DNA of 64,000 nt from JAHEFT01 sp963766195 (GCA_963766195.1 CAVXYY010000005.1:124001-188000); one strand, 5' to 3'; shown: positions 36,002 through 45,482, counted from the stretch's first letter. The notes: generated by a model from the letters alone, not told the origin. Made by a program: numbers and translations.

Positions 36002-36028
36002 GAGTATAGGAAAAACAAACACTATTTT
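36002..36028 (+). repeat. 27-bp direct repeat, left copy
   Basis: GAGTATAGGAAAAACAAACA continues for seven more bases and is identical to 37125-37151. The two copies bracket the polysaccharide deacetylase gene, 1.1 kb apart. Confidence 0.85.
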
Positions 36029-36056
36029 TACGTTCGATCGTATTAACGACTACTGA

Positions 36057-37100
36057 TTACTCTGCGTACCAGTGCTCCCCGGCGCGGCGCATCCACACCC
36101 AGGAGTACCAATGGAACCGCCCTTCGGTAGCGGCCGCCGTGCAGTTATAGCGGCTGCGCCCCTCGGGAATATCTGCATTACTGCGCACGACCAGCTCACT
36201 GACGCCATCACCGAAGCGAACCACCGGCGCGACCCGCCGCCCTCCAGCAAAGCACTGAATGTTACGCCGGCGCCAATCGCCGTTAAGTAGCAGTGTCAGA
36301 GTCGGACGTACCTCTCGGGTAACCCCATCTGCAGGCAGTGTCATACGCACCGGAAAAGGCAAGGCCAACACCTTGTCACGCAACTCGCTCCAGTCTGAAT
36401 GCAGGCCGTTGACCGGAATGCGGGGGATATTCTGCCAGTCCACACCCTCGTCCAGTGCCCCGCTTTGCTGACCAAAGGCAAGGTAGCCCATGTCCTTTAA
36501 CAGGTCCCTCAAGGGTGCACTCTGCTCGCCGTAGGGCCAGGCCAACCACGGTAGTGGCGGCTCGCCAAGCCACTGCCCAAGCTGCTGATGCCCCGTTTCT
36601 ATGTCCTGCCGAATGCGCTCCAGCCAGTCCTGTTCTGTTTCGTTTTCCAGCTGCCGCACCATGTGGGGATGTGAGTGCGAATGACCGAGCAGCAGGTGCC
36701 CGCGCTGGTGCGCGTCGACAATCATCGCCCGACTCATTGCTCGCCCGGTTTCGCCAACCCCGCCAGTATTGATGAACACCGAGCCCTTCCAGCCACGGGC
36801 CTCCAGCTCAGGCAAGCCGACTTCGTAGATGCTGCGATAGGCGTCATCAAAGGTGATGGCCGCCAGTTTCTGACGCGGGTCAACGCCGCCTCTGACACGC
36901 TCAATCAGCTCATCCAGACGCACCACCTCAAAGCCTTCAGACGCCAGACGGTCAAGGTTGTCCGCGAACTGCTCCGGGCTAACCGAGGTGGCTGGCGGGG
37001 TGCTGGCATCGATATGGTGATACATCAGAATCACTGCCGCGGAAGCACTTTGTGACCAGAGAAGCGCAAGCATGACGGTTTTCACCAAGCCTCTGACCAT
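36057..37100 (-). CDS. Exported polysaccharide deacetylase
   Basis: The 347-residue protein has a signal peptide (cleavage near SASAAV) and a NodB-type deacetylase domain: MYHHID, catalytic TFDDAYRS (FDD), the metal-binding HSHSHPH and the late motif WPYGE. A C-terminal domain of about 100 residues is unrecognised. It should remove acetyl groups from a surface polysaccharide or peptidoglycan, since it is PgaB/CE4-like. GGAG nine bases upstream favours the ATG ending at 37100; frames open to 37154 include ATGs at 37115 and 37154. The gene is bracketed by a 27-bp direct repeat, a sign of insertion as a unit. Confidence 0.83.
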   Translation of the reverse strand: MVRGLVKTVMLALLWSQSASAAVILMYHHIDASTPPATSVSPEQFADNLDRLASEGFEVVRLDELIERVRGGVDPRQKLAAITFDDAYRSIYEVGLPELEARGWKGSVFINTGGVGETGRAMSRAMIVDAHQRGHLLLGHSHSHPHMVRQLENETEQDWLERIRQDIETGHQQLGQWLGEPPLPWLAWPYGEQSAPLRDLLKDMGYLAFGQQSGALDEGVDWQNIPRIPVNGLHSDWSELRDKVLALPFPVRMTLPADGVTREVRPTLTLLLNGDWRRRNIQCFAGGRRVAPVVRFGDGVSELVVRSNADIPEGRSRYNCTAAATEGRFHWYSWVWMRRAGEHWYAE

Positions 37101-37124
37101 TTCGGATAACTCCATGGGATTTTG

Positions 37125-37151
37125 GAGTATAGGAAAAACAAACACTATTTT
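37125..37151 (+). repeat. 27-bp direct repeat, right copy
   Basis: Exact copy of 36002-36028, located just upstream of the deacetylase start. Similarity stops at both ends of the 27 bases. Confidence 0.85.
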
Positions 37152-37154
37152 CAC

Positions 37155-37624
37155 CCAAAACTCAAAGTACCAAATCGCCGTTCATATCCGTCGTTCAATC
37201 GAAATGGCGCGCAAACCGGTCAACTTTAACCGTTCAGAACCAAATATTGGCCCGACACATTGGGTTTTTCGCCAATGTTTGAACCCGGGACGAGATCAAC
37301 CGTGCCGTTACCAAAATGGGAACAGCAAGTCTGCGTCATGGTTGAAGTTATTTCTTCAGCCAAATAAACCTACCTGCAGACTCGGCGAAATTCGCTACAG
37401 GTTTCTATCTCAATTTCTGGCCGAACTGAGAACTAAACTCATCTGATACTCTCGGCCTGGGGAGTTCTGATATCCACTTGAAAGCAGAAATTGCTCTTCC
37501 AAGTCCATCAATGACGGCTTCCGATCCAAAGCAGACCCCACGATGTCATATAATATGCGTCTGCTCATACGGCATTTTCGACTGTTAATTACGAGCAAGG
37601 CGGCTATCATCAGATTTCTATGCT
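37155..37624. other. 470-base gap with a fragment of the dispersed repeat
   Basis: No convincing gene. CTGGCCGAACTGAGAACTAA at 37417-37436 is the left end of the dispersed repeat described at 45483, here without the palindromic part. The remainder is AT-rich and shows no recognised element. Confidence 0.6.
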
Positions 37625-37963
37625 ATGAAATTCAATCATATCGGCATCCCGACAACCGCGAACTTTGAGGGCGAGATTGATCTTCCTCATTTGAAGATAA
37701 CCGTATCGGATCACGAGAATAATCCATTCGGAATTCAGTGGCAGCGATATTGGGAAGACGCTCCATATCCCGATCTGGTCAAGTTGGTTCCCCATGTTGC
37801 TTTCGAGGTTGATGACCTTGACAGCGCACTCATTGGCCAAAACATCATAATTCAACCGAATAGCCCAAGCGATGGCGTCGTCGTAGCTTTTATTGAGGTC
37901 AATGGGGCTCCTGTAGAATTGATGCAGTACATCAAAAGAACGCAGGAACATTCAGGTCTGTAG
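37625..37963 (+). CDS. Small VOC-family (glyoxalase-like) protein
   Basis: The 112-residue protein has the N-terminal FNHIGIPT strand and the LVPHVAFEVDDLDSAL and VAFIEVNGAPVELMQYI segments that match the two halves of a vicinal oxygen chelate domain. His5, His in VPHVAF and Glu in VELMQ may bind a metal. VOC proteins act as lyases, dioxygenases or resistance proteins; the substrate is unknown here. No Shine-Dalgarno is clear. It is a lone gene between two gaps of nearly 500 bases. Confidence 0.75.
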   Translation: MKFNHIGIPTTANFEGEIDLPHLKITVSDHENNPFGIQWQRYWEDAPYPDLVKLVPHVAFEVDDLDSALIGQNIIIQPNSPSDGVVVAFIEVNGAPVELMQYIKRTQEHSGL

Positions 37964-38442
37964 AGCTTCAAAACGTCGTCCACTGCCTCCCCTGGAATCA
38001 TCGCCGCTCAACAACGGAACTGATCCCACACTCCTTTTCATCGTTGAATGTAGCCTTGGCTCGAATCATGCCATTTGTTTGAAACTCCCAAGCGTCCTGG
38101 GCGCACAAGGCTTTGCTACATAGCAGGACAGTAAGTAGATGCAGGGGAGCAAGTAATCGGGACGTTGATGTTTCCATTGGGGCAGCATTGCCAGGCAGAT
38201 AGAAAAATGGGCCGGATACTCTCTCTAAATTGTCCTATAACGTAACGGGGCAGCAATAAAAGTAGCAATGAAGAATCAAATTGCAAATTTTTAATAATGA
38301 ATTATTCTGGAGTATGCGGTCTCCACCGCTATTTCTTCGCCAGATTGCTCAAATAATCTGTCAACAAGAATCGAACAGCCTCCCGATCCAGTAGCGGCAG
38401 TAGCCGCGAAATATCTTTTTAACTTGAAACGGAGGTTAAAAC
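37964..38442. other. 479-base gap
   Basis: No gene supported on either strand. AACGGAACTGATCCC near 38014 resembles the AGCGGAACTG part of the dispersed palindrome, but the rest is not conserved. The 3' part is AT-rich and probably carries the promoter of the gene at 38443. Confidence 0.5.
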
Positions 38443-38982
38443 ATGAAATTTCTTATTTCTCTACTGCTGGCGTTCAGCACAATTGCGCTAGCGGGTCCTG
38501 CTTTTAAACACAGTGAAATGGCCGTATCCCTGAACTATGCGGGCTTTGGTTTTGACACAGCCGTTGAAACCATTCCCGATGGTTTCCCGGTTAATCTGAC
38601 ACAGGCCCAGGGTAAAGGAAGCTTCGGAAAGTCCTCACTTGCGATCACGGTGGAGTTTGTTCCAGATGCGGGCGTGATTGGAAATTGTCCGGAAGGATTC
38701 GATTTGCCTTTCGCAGTAGTTCCGGGCAACTTCTGGGCAGTAACCATTACGGCAGCCGACAACAGCCAGGTCTTTGGCTTGTTCAACACGGGCTGGATTT
38801 GCCTCACTGCGGACAAACTGCACTATGTGGGTGAAACCAGTGGATTCTTCATCGGTGGCAGTGGGCGATTCGACGGTGCCTCAGGTGATTGGGTGTCGCA
38901 TTACGAGGGTAATAACCTCGATGCTACAATCGGTTTCCGGTCAATTACCGGCGACATGCAAGGCACTTTGTATCTGCCTTGA
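38443..38982 (+). CDS. Exported protein of unknown function
   Basis: The 179-residue protein has a clear signal peptide (MKFLISLLLAFSTIALAGP). The mature part is beta-rich with many glycines (GSFGKSSLAITVEF, FFIGGSGRFDGASGDW) and one pair of cysteines (NCPEG and WICLT). The phrase GGSGRFDGASGDW resembles the allene-oxide-cyclase-like beta-barrel fold of small exported proteins, but I cannot name the family. GGAGG seven bases before the ATG fixes the start. A hairpin follows at 39018. Confidence 0.75.
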   Translation: MKFLISLLLAFSTIALAGPAFKHSEMAVSLNYAGFGFDTAVETIPDGFPVNLTQAQGKGSFGKSSLAITVEFVPDAGVIGNCPEGFDLPFAVVPGNFWAVTITAADNSQVFGLFNTGWICLTADKLHYVGETSGFFIGGSGRFDGASGDWVSHYEGNNLDATIGFRSITGDMQGTLYLP

Positions 38983-39017
38983 TCCCGAAGGTAAAAACAG
39001 CAATCTTTGTTTAAGGT

Positions 39018-39044
39018 CCTCGGCCCCAATGACTGGGGTCGAGG
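39018..39044. terminator. Hairpin between convergent genes
   Basis: CCTCGGCCCCA and TGGGGTCGAGG pair over 11 positions with one wobble around a 5-base loop. No U-run follows, so the role as terminator is inferred from position 35 bases after the stop codon. Confidence 0.5.
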
Positions 39045-39088
39045 ATTGCAGCAAACGGGCCGGAATGCGTGAGCAGGAAACCGCAACT

Positions 39089-40780
39089 TCAGGCAGGTTG
39101 GCTCAGGCTGCGCAGCAAGGACAGACTTTCCTCGGTCGCGCGCCGCCCGGCTTGTTTGATCAGCGGTGCATAATGAATATCGCGCCAGCTGCAGGGACCA
39201 AACCGCGGCGTGATGATGACGTCTGCCTCGGCGGCATTACGAATACTGGTATCCGTCTGCAGCATGATCACGGTCTCGACCACGGGGTCGATGGGGCTTG
39301 AAGGTATGATCTCCGGCGCATGTCCCTTGTCGTCGACCGGCCAAGCGGGAAGATCGTCACGGCTCATCAAATTCACGGCGACCACGATGTCGGCGCCGAG
39401 ATCCCGCGCCGCTTGAGTTGGCACAGGTGAGATCGTCACTCCATCGACGAGACGGCGATCCTGATAGGCAAAGGGTGGCGCCAGACCGGGAATGGACAGG
39501 GCGGCGCACAACGCCTCGGACAGGATTCCTTCCCGGAACAGGAAAGGCTCGCGGCTATTGAGGTCCGCCGTCATCAGGGCATAGGGTAATGGCAGGTCCT
39601 CGATATGCCTGCAGCCAGCGAACTCACGCAGCGCATTAAAAAACACCTGCAATCCTTCCTCCAACGACAGATCCTTGTTAAGGCGAAAAAAAGGACCACA
39701 GACTTCGTAGGACATCAGGTGACCGACCATGGCGTCGAGTTCGTCGTCATCCAGACCCATCGCCACTCCGGCACCCACAATGGAACCGATACTGGCACCG
39801 CTCACGTAGTCAAACGTGTAACCGGCCTCACGCAGGGTACGAATGGCCGCCACGTGTGCAAAGCCTTTGGCCCCGCCCGCTCCCAGGGCAAGTCCCAGCC
39901 TGGTGCGGGTGAGATGCCGTGCCAGCCATTGCGGATCCACACCATCCTTGTTCCAGGCAGGACGCACCTGGCGCAGGGCAACGTCCCCGGGCACAGCCGC
40001 GCCCTTCATCAATATGAGTTCGCGGTTGATGCGGTGGGCAACCGGCTGCATGCCAAACCGCGCTGCCTTCCGGGCATCCATCAGCAGGGTGACCCGGTCG
40101 CTGTGCAGGAGAATTTCCTGCAGACCTTTTGTCTCGGGCTCGACGAGATTGATCACGCAGCGATGTCCGGTCAGCACCTCGTCCAGTGATTCAAGCCACA
40201 CAGTGATGTTGCCGGGTCTACTCACGGATGCTGACGCATCAATCCGCCCCGTCAGGTCGAACACATGGATATCGCCATCCAGGGTGCGTTCTGCGGCCGC
40301 AACAACCTTGGCAAGGTTGACCATACTTCGCGCACCGACCACGAGTGTGACAAGTTCACCCCGCCGCGCGGAGTGGGCAAGGCGCTCGTTCAGATTCGCC
40401 TGCCGCTTCAGCAACATGGCGATTACGTTCTGTAAAATCAGCGGATGCTGCGCCGTCAGCGCAGCGAAGGTCGGCTGGTCGAGCTCGAGGACGCAACTCG
40501 GCAGGACGGCGACCACATCAGCCGAACGCGGCTCTGCTGTCAGCAGGGAAGCCTCTCCCACCAGGTCGTGGCGACGCAGCAGGCTGATGGCGGTACCGGA
40601 ATCCGGCAAGCGAACCTCGAGCAGTCCTTTCTCAATCAGCCACAGGCAGTTGCCCTGCTCTCCCTTGCGACACAGGTACTCGCCTTCCCGGAGGGTCCGC
40701 ACTCGCAGGTGTTCTCCCACATTTTTCAGTTCGTCTCCGGAAAGCCCGTTGAACGGCTCAAATTGCGACAGGAAGTTCAT
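39089..40780 (-). CDS. NTE-type patatin phospholipase with cNMP-binding domain
   Basis: The 563-residue protein starts with a Crp-like cyclic-nucleotide-binding domain (residues about 5-120, with GEYLCRKGEQGNCLWLIEKG and GEASLL), continues through a middle domain (VVAAAERTLDGDIHVFDL), and ends with a patatin domain: oxyanion loop GAGGAKGF, nucleophile GASIGS and dyad DG in RLVDGVTISPVP. This is the layout of bacterial homologues of neuropathy target esterase, lysophospholipases that may respond to a bound nucleotide. There is no transmembrane segment. It is divergent from the bicarbonate transporter genes across a 413-base gap. Confidence 0.9.
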   Translation of the reverse strand: MNFLSQFEPFNGLSGDELKNVGEHLRVRTLREGEYLCRKGEQGNCLWLIEKGLLEVRLPDSGTAISLLRRHDLVGEASLLTAEPRSADVVAVLPSCVLELDQPTFAALTAQHPLILQNVIAMLLKRQANLNERLAHSARRGELVTLVVGARSMVNLAKVVAAAERTLDGDIHVFDLTGRIDASASVSRPGNITVWLESLDEVLTGHRCVINLVEPETKGLQEILLHSDRVTLLMDARKAARFGMQPVAHRINRELILMKGAAVPGDVALRQVRPAWNKDGVDPQWLARHLTRTRLGLALGAGGAKGFAHVAAIRTLREAGYTFDYVSGASIGSIVGAGVAMGLDDDELDAMVGHLMSYEVCGPFFRLNKDLSLEEGLQVFFNALREFAGCRHIEDLPLPYALMTADLNSREPFLFREGILSEALCAALSIPGLAPPFAYQDRRLVDGVTISPVPTQAARDLGADIVVAVNLMSRDDLPAWPVDDKGHAPEIIPSSPIDPVVETVIMLQTDTSIRNAAEADVIITPRFGPCSWRDIHYAPLIKQAGRRATEESLSLLRSLSQPA

Positions 40781-41193
40781 CTATGGAAATAATATCGACT
40801 GTCTCCCGACAAGCAAAGCATTATGTTTGCCGTTCCTGCTTGCAAGGCATGTGCGAAAAGACTATTCAAAAAGTTGACGTTTATTGGGACCTGAAACGCA
40901 CATCTACGCGTCTGATACCTATCGAAATGCCTGAAAGGGCGGTTAATACTTTCCATACACCATGCCACTCTCTCGAATGCAAATTGCTGACGGGGCTGCG
41001 GAGCGATGTTCAAGGAGTGCGGAGAAGTTTTTAGAGCCAACCCGGGAATCAGGAACGGCGCTGGAAGACTCACGTTTTCCATCAGCTTCCAGTTTCAGAC
41101 AGTACCCAAAACATGTTGAGTCGGCGTGTTTGGAACTGAGAAACGCAGGCTGGTATTATCACGCCACATCGGTTACTGAAACAGTGGGGCATT
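40781..41193. other. 413-base intergenic region between divergent genes
   Basis: No gene supported. It should hold the promoters of the NTE-type gene and of sbtA. AATGCCTGAAAGGGCGGTTA at 40926-40945 is closely matched by AATGCCTGAAAAGGTCGTTA at 50103-50122, a second small dispersed repeat. Confidence 0.5.
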
Positions 41194-42171
41194 ATGCCGG
41201 AAGTCATCACGCTAGCCATGGAGAATATTCTCTCGCCCGTTATCCTGTGCTTCGTGCTTGGCTTGCTGGCCGCACTGGGACGTTCGGACCTGAGCATCCC
41301 CGAAGCCGCGGCCAAAATGCTCTCGATCTACTTGCTGTTCGCTATTGGATTCAAGGGCGGTGCCAGCGTGGCCAGTCACGGTCTCGACGGCACCCTTGTC
41401 GGGACCCTGCTGACGGGCGTGGCGTTCTCGGCGCTGCTGCCTTTTCTGGCCTATGCGCTGCTGAACCTGCTGACCCGCCTGGACCGCTTGAACGCAGCCG
41501 CGGTCGCCGGCCATTACGGCTCGATTTCAATCGTGACCTTCCTGGCCGGTGCATCCTTGCTCAGTCTGCGAGGCGTAGAGGCTGAAGGCTACATGGTGGC
41601 CGTCGCAGCCGTCATGGAAGCACCTGCGATCCTGACGGCGCTCTGGCTGGTTTCCCGCAAGGGTCATAGCCGCCTGGACACCGACCTGCTTCGCGAGATT
41701 CTGATGAACGGCTCAATCGTAATGCTGGTTGGAGCCTTTCTGATCGGCTGGATCACCGGACAGCAGGGTATGGCCAAGATCGAGCCGTTCATAGGCGCGC
41801 CTTTTCAAGGCGTTTTGTGCCTGTTCCTTCTGGACATGGGCCTGATCGCTGGCCGCGGCCTGCGGCGTTCCTACAAAGTCCTGAGTGTTGGTGTGCTCGC
41901 CTTTGGCGTTTTGATGCCCTTGCTGAGCAGCGCCATTGGTCTCGGAGCGGCAGTGCTGCTGGATCTTAGCCTCGGCGGCACCGTGTTGCTGATGATTCTG
42001 GCCGCTTCGGCATCTTACATAGCAGTTCCAGCCGCGATGCGGGTCGCCCTGCCGGAAGCGGATCCCTCCATTTACCTTACCCTATCCCTCGGGGTGACTT
42101 TCCCGTTCAACCTCGCGGTCGGAATTCCCATCTACTACGCCGCGGCGCTCGCGGTTAAAGGAGGCGTTTAA
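41194..42171 (+). CDS. sbtA: Sodium-dependent bicarbonate transporter (SbtA family)
   Basis: The 325-residue protein is a membrane protein with about ten helices and the SbtA signatures AIGFKGGASVA, AVAGHYGSISIVTF and MEAPAI. SbtA takes up bicarbonate with sodium in cyanobacteria as part of carbon concentration. The next gene, one base after the stop codon, encodes the cognate PII-like protein SbtB, which strengthens the call. In a heterotroph the pair could feed carboxylases. A weak GTGGGG precedes the ATG; an internal ATG eight codons later is also possible. Confidence 0.9.
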   Translation: MPEVITLAMENILSPVILCFVLGLLAALGRSDLSIPEAAAKMLSIYLLFAIGFKGGASVASHGLDGTLVGTLLTGVAFSALLPFLAYALLNLLTRLDRLNAAAVAGHYGSISIVTFLAGASLLSLRGVEAEGYMVAVAAVMEAPAILTALWLVSRKGHSRLDTDLLREILMNGSIVMLVGAFLIGWITGQQGMAKIEPFIGAPFQGVLCLFLLDMGLIAGRGLRRSYKVLSVGVLAFGVLMPLLSSAIGLGAAVLLDLSLGGTVLLMILAASASYIAVPAAMRVALPEADPSIYLTLSLGVTFPFNLAVGIPIYYAAALAVKGGV

Positions 42172-42172
42172 C

Positions 42173-42484
42173 GTGGAAACCCATCGTGCCAAACGAGTGG
42201 CGATCATCATCGAGGCGCCGATGCGAAGGCGCCTGGAAGAGGCGTTCAGCATGGCCGGCGTGACCGGTTACACGGTCGTGCCGGTGTTGGGCGGCAATGG
42301 CCGGTCGGGACGCTGGAGTAGTGAGGGCCAAGTCGGAAGTTCCGGCGGGATGGTTCAGTTTATATCCATCGTTCGCCCTGAACGTCTCGACAAGCTTTTG
42401 GAAGCAGCCATCGAATTGGTTGAAAAGCACATGGGCGTGGTCACGATTTCAGACTGTGAGGTGTTACGGGTCGAGCGTTTCTGA
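42173..42484 (+). CDS. sbtB: PII-like regulator SbtB
   Basis: The 103-residue protein has the PII fold: a first beta-alpha-beta with RVAIIIEAPMRRRLEEAFSM, a T-loop region PVLGGNGRSGRWSSEG, and the second half with VQFISIVRPERLDKLLEAAI. The GTG start follows the sbtA stop by one base, so the two are translated together. SbtB binds adenine nucleotides and shuts SbtA at low need for bicarbonate. It has the longer, glycine- and serine-rich T-loop of SbtB instead of the uridylylated Tyr51 region of GlnB. Confidence 0.88.
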   Translation: METHRAKRVAIIIEAPMRRRLEEAFSMAGVTGYTVVPVLGGNGRSGRWSSEGQVGSSGGMVQFISIVRPERLDKLLEAAIELVEKHMGVVTISDCEVLRVERF

Positions 42485-42514
42485 ACTTGTAGTGACGAGC
42501 ATCAATGACCACTG

Positions 42515-42603
42515 TTGGCCGAACCGCTAACCAATCGCCCATGAAATTAGATGCTGAACAGGTTCCGCTGACCGCTTGATAGCGGAACTGCACCTCTGAT
42601 TGC
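42515..42603 (+). repeat. Dispersed palindromic repeat, copy 1
   Basis: Begins TTGGCCGAAC, contains the shared ATGAAATTAGATGCTGAACA block, and the perfect stem GTTCCGCT (42562-42569) / AGCGGAAC (42581-42588). The tail CTCTGATTGC diverges from the other copies. It lies between sbtB and the convergent MFS gene. Confidence 0.8.
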
Positions 42604-42651
42604 TTTGGACTGATTTCAGCCGGGATTCCAAACTACGCTGATGTCGCCCCT

Positions 42652-43980
42652 TCAGGTGCGGTGGATTTCTCGCATGTGCCGGGTATCCGCGCCTTCTGTT
42701 TCCAGTATCTTCTCGGGATGTCCACGGGTGCGGTACATCAAAATTGCCAGCAGCAGCAGGAACACGATCAGGCCCATCAGGGCGTAGTTTTGGCTCCAGT
42801 TAGTTATCCCGGAAACGGCGCCATAAAGCAGTGATCCTACCGTCGCGCCCATGTTGCAAACGGACATGTAGATTGCGAACTGAGTGGCCGACTCCCCGCT
42901 GGTGCAGATGCTCATCGCCAGTGATAGCACGCAGACCATGATGATAGGCAGCAGCAAGATCCACAGCGACATCATTACCAGTACATAGGTGTCGTTAGTC
43001 CACATCTCCTGTGTGAACGCAAGCGTGAACGCGTGCACACCGGTCAGCAAGATCGTCAGTCCCATCACAGACTTGGCGCCGCGGCGGTCGATGATTGGAC
43101 CAAGGAACAGCGCAACTGCTGCGCCAGCGAATCCCATAACCGCGTTCAGTTCAGCCCACTCGGGCGTTGAGAACTCGAATAAGTTCACCGCCGCAATGGG
43201 CATTAATGCGCGTCCATAACCGCTGAACATGCCGGCCATGAACATGATTAACATCATCACGAGACTGGGCCTGCTCCACAGAACATGATTAAGGTCCGAG
43301 AACACCTGCCGGAACGAGGGTGGAGGCTCATTCTTGGGCGAAGCCTCACCCACGGTCCAGGGAAGCAGGCGCTCGCCACGTCGCTCGCGCACAAGCAGTA
43401 AAAACACGAAGATCGCGGCGGCACTGAGGGTGCAGGCCAATGCGGTCACCTTGGTGCCGTATGTCACAAGCAGCGTACCGGTGATCGCGGAGGTTGCGGC
43501 CCAACCCACTGCCTTACCGAAACTCATAAAGGAGTTTAGCCGACCTTCCTCATCGAGAGGCACAAGGTCGATGGACATGCCATCGACGGCTACGTCCTGA
43601 GCGGCCGTGAATACATTGATGACGAATCCGACCAGCATAAGCAGGCCGATCTGGCTCGCGGGATCTTCGATCAGGCCCAGACCCAGCAAGCTAATCACCA
43701 TGCCGAGCTGCATGGTCAGCACCCATGGCCTCCGTTTGCCCATTGGCAGAAACTCGTAGTGGTCCATCAGCGGCCCAACCAGCAGCTTGAAGGCCCAGGG
43801 CAGCATGATTACGCCCAGGAAGGCGGCTATTTCGGCGGGTGCCACGCCCTCAACCGCCAGCCAGGCCGGCAGGGTGATGTGTAGCAACCCCTTGGGAATG
43901 CCCTGGCCGAAATATGCAAGCGCGCCGGTGAGGTAGCGCATACGTGGGCTGGTAGACAGGAACCAGGTTGGATTGTGCAT
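42652..43980 (-). CDS. MFS transporter, AmpG/PAT-like
   Basis: The 442-residue protein has twelve predicted helices. The opening YLTGALAYFGQGIPKGLLHI and the loop AAQDVAVDGMSIDLV are typical of the AmpG and acetyl-CoA-transporter branch of the major facilitator superfamily. AmpG itself imports anhydromuropeptides; this protein is too distant to claim that substrate. The ATG at 43980 begins the family-like N-terminus; the open frame runs to 44043. It is separated from sbtB by a dispersed repeat and from the IS110 gene by a 392-base gap without genes. Confidence 0.83.
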   Translation of the reverse strand: MHNPTWFLSTSPRMRYLTGALAYFGQGIPKGLLHITLPAWLAVEGVAPAEIAAFLGVIMLPWAFKLLVGPLMDHYEFLPMGKRRPWVLTMQLGMVISLLGLGLIEDPASQIGLLMLVGFVINVFTAAQDVAVDGMSIDLVPLDEEGRLNSFMSFGKAVGWAATSAITGTLLVTYGTKVTALACTLSAAAIFVFLLLVRERRGERLLPWTVGEASPKNEPPPSFRQVFSDLNHVLWSRPSLVMMLIMFMAGMFSGYGRALMPIAAVNLFEFSTPEWAELNAVMGFAGAAVALFLGPIIDRRGAKSVMGLTILLTGVHAFTLAFTQEMWTNDTYVLVMMSLWILLLPIIMVCVLSLAMSICTSGESATQFAIYMSVCNMGATVGSLLYGAVSGITNWSQNYALMGLIVFLLLLAILMYRTRGHPEKILETEGADTRHMREIHRT

Positions 43981-44372
43981 TATCTTTACCGTTCTTCTGC
44001 TGTTAATGATGTGCGTATTTATATCACGACACAGCGGAGCCATTGGTAGCTATATCGAATTGATAGATTTGCGCATCCCGCAGGCAACGGCTACGTGCCT
44101 GAGGCGTGTCAAATAAATGAACGCTTCTCTAATCGGGCCCTGATGTCAAGCTCCCACGTTTGTGGCATTCTTTAAGTGACGTTTCTGCGTGGGTCACGCT
44201 TCTCTACGCAGTCGGTGACTGGTCATAATCCAGGCGCTGCACGCATTGGTCGGACGGTATGGAGAGCCATGCTTTTGGGCGTGCTTTAATGCACAGCGGT
44301 CATTTTCGGCTTCATCCAGACCACGTCCACGCAGGGACGTCACGTTGGGGTTGGAGCGGAGCACTTAGGTCA
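43981..44372. other. 392-base gap left of the IS110 transposase
   Basis: No gene supported. The right part lies downstream of the transposase gene and probably includes one non-coding end of the insertion sequence; IS110-family elements encode their bridge RNA in such an end. The left part should carry the promoter of the MFS gene. I could not find the exact element boundary. Confidence 0.4.
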
Positions 44373-45404
44373 TCATGGTGCTCCCTCCGTACTCCAGCGA
44401 TAGGTCGTGTCATCCAGCCACATACGGTGCAGGATGACCGCCAGTTTTCGAGCTACAGCCACCACGGCACGCTTGTGGCCACGTTGTTTGGCCAGTTTCA
44501 TGCCCCAGACCTTCAATGGGGACCATCTGGAACTGCGCGTCATCATGGCATTGGCGGCGACATACAAAGTGCAACGCACCTCGGGATCACCAGCACGCGA
44601 GATATGTCCGGGATTATCCATCTCACCTGACTGGAAGCGTCTGGGTGTCAACCCGAAGTGAGCAGCAACGGTCCGCGAGCGTTTGAAGCGGGTCGGATCA
44701 TCCACCGCGGCCTTGAAGGTCAAGGCGGTGACAAAGCCAACACCGGGTGTCGTCATCAGGCGTTGGCAGACCGGATCCTGATGGGCCATGTGGCGGGTTC
44801 GGTTATCCAACTCGCGGAAGGTTTGATAGAGCACTAAGCGGGCGTCGAGCAACGGCAATAGCGCATGGCACAGCGCCCGGTCAGTCTCGATGGTCTCACG
44901 CACCGCGCGATCGAATGAGCCATGTCCAAGGCTGGGTGGCAGCTTGATACCAAACACCTTGAACAGGCCGCGGATCTCGTTCTCCAGATCAACACATTTT
45001 GTCAGCACCGCTTTGCGACTGGAGAGCAAGGCCCGAATCTGGTGGCTCTCGATGCTTTTAACGTGGACCGGGCTGTACCAGCCCGTGCGCAGTAACTGAG
45101 CGCTGCCACGGGCATCGTTTTTGTCGGTTTTGTTGCGCATGGCTGATAGCGCAACTTTGACCTGCCGGGCCTCCATGCACACGACCTGGTAGCCGGCATC
45201 CCGCAAACCATAGGTAAGGTATTGGGTGAGCGTGCCTGCTTCCAGGCCAACCGTGGTGATCTCGAGTTCGAGTTTCCGCAGAAACGTGTCAATGGCCTCT
45301 GCTTCTGAGTCCACTTGGCCTTCAGACCGGATCTCGCCCTTCTCGTCCATGACGCAGAGATGGACAGAACGAAGTGAGACGTCGAGTGCAGCATAGTAAT
45401 TCAT
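44373..45404 (-). CDS. IS110-family transposase
   Basis: The 343-residue protein has the DEDD catalytic set in its N-terminal domain (Asp8 in ALDVS, Glu55 in GLEAG, Asp94 and Asp97 in DKNDAR) and the C-terminal Transposase_20 domain with TTPGVGFVTALTF and the serine-bearing HISRAGDPEVR. IS110 elements recombine through a bridge RNA without terminal inverted repeats of the usual kind. The frame is intact. The start side abuts, within 80 bases, copy 2 of the dispersed repeat, which may be its target. Element ends are not resolved. Confidence 0.93.
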   Translation of the reverse strand: MNYYAALDVSLRSVHLCVMDEKGEIRSEGQVDSEAEAIDTFLRKLELEITTVGLEAGTLTQYLTYGLRDAGYQVVCMEARQVKVALSAMRNKTDKNDARGSAQLLRTGWYSPVHVKSIESHQIRALLSSRKAVLTKCVDLENEIRGLFKVFGIKLPPSLGHGSFDRAVRETIETDRALCHALLPLLDARLVLYQTFRELDNRTRHMAHQDPVCQRLMTTPGVGFVTALTFKAAVDDPTRFKRSRTVAAHFGLTPRRFQSGEMDNPGHISRAGDPEVRCTLYVAANAMMTRSSRWSPLKVWGMKLAKQRGHKRAVVAVARKLAVILHRMWLDDTTYRWSTEGAP

Positions 45405-45482
45405 GGTCTTCTCCCTGCTGGATATGTTGTTTCATCCTACTGGGAACTGAGCCGGTTGGGGCTCGCCCGATTACTAATGCTC

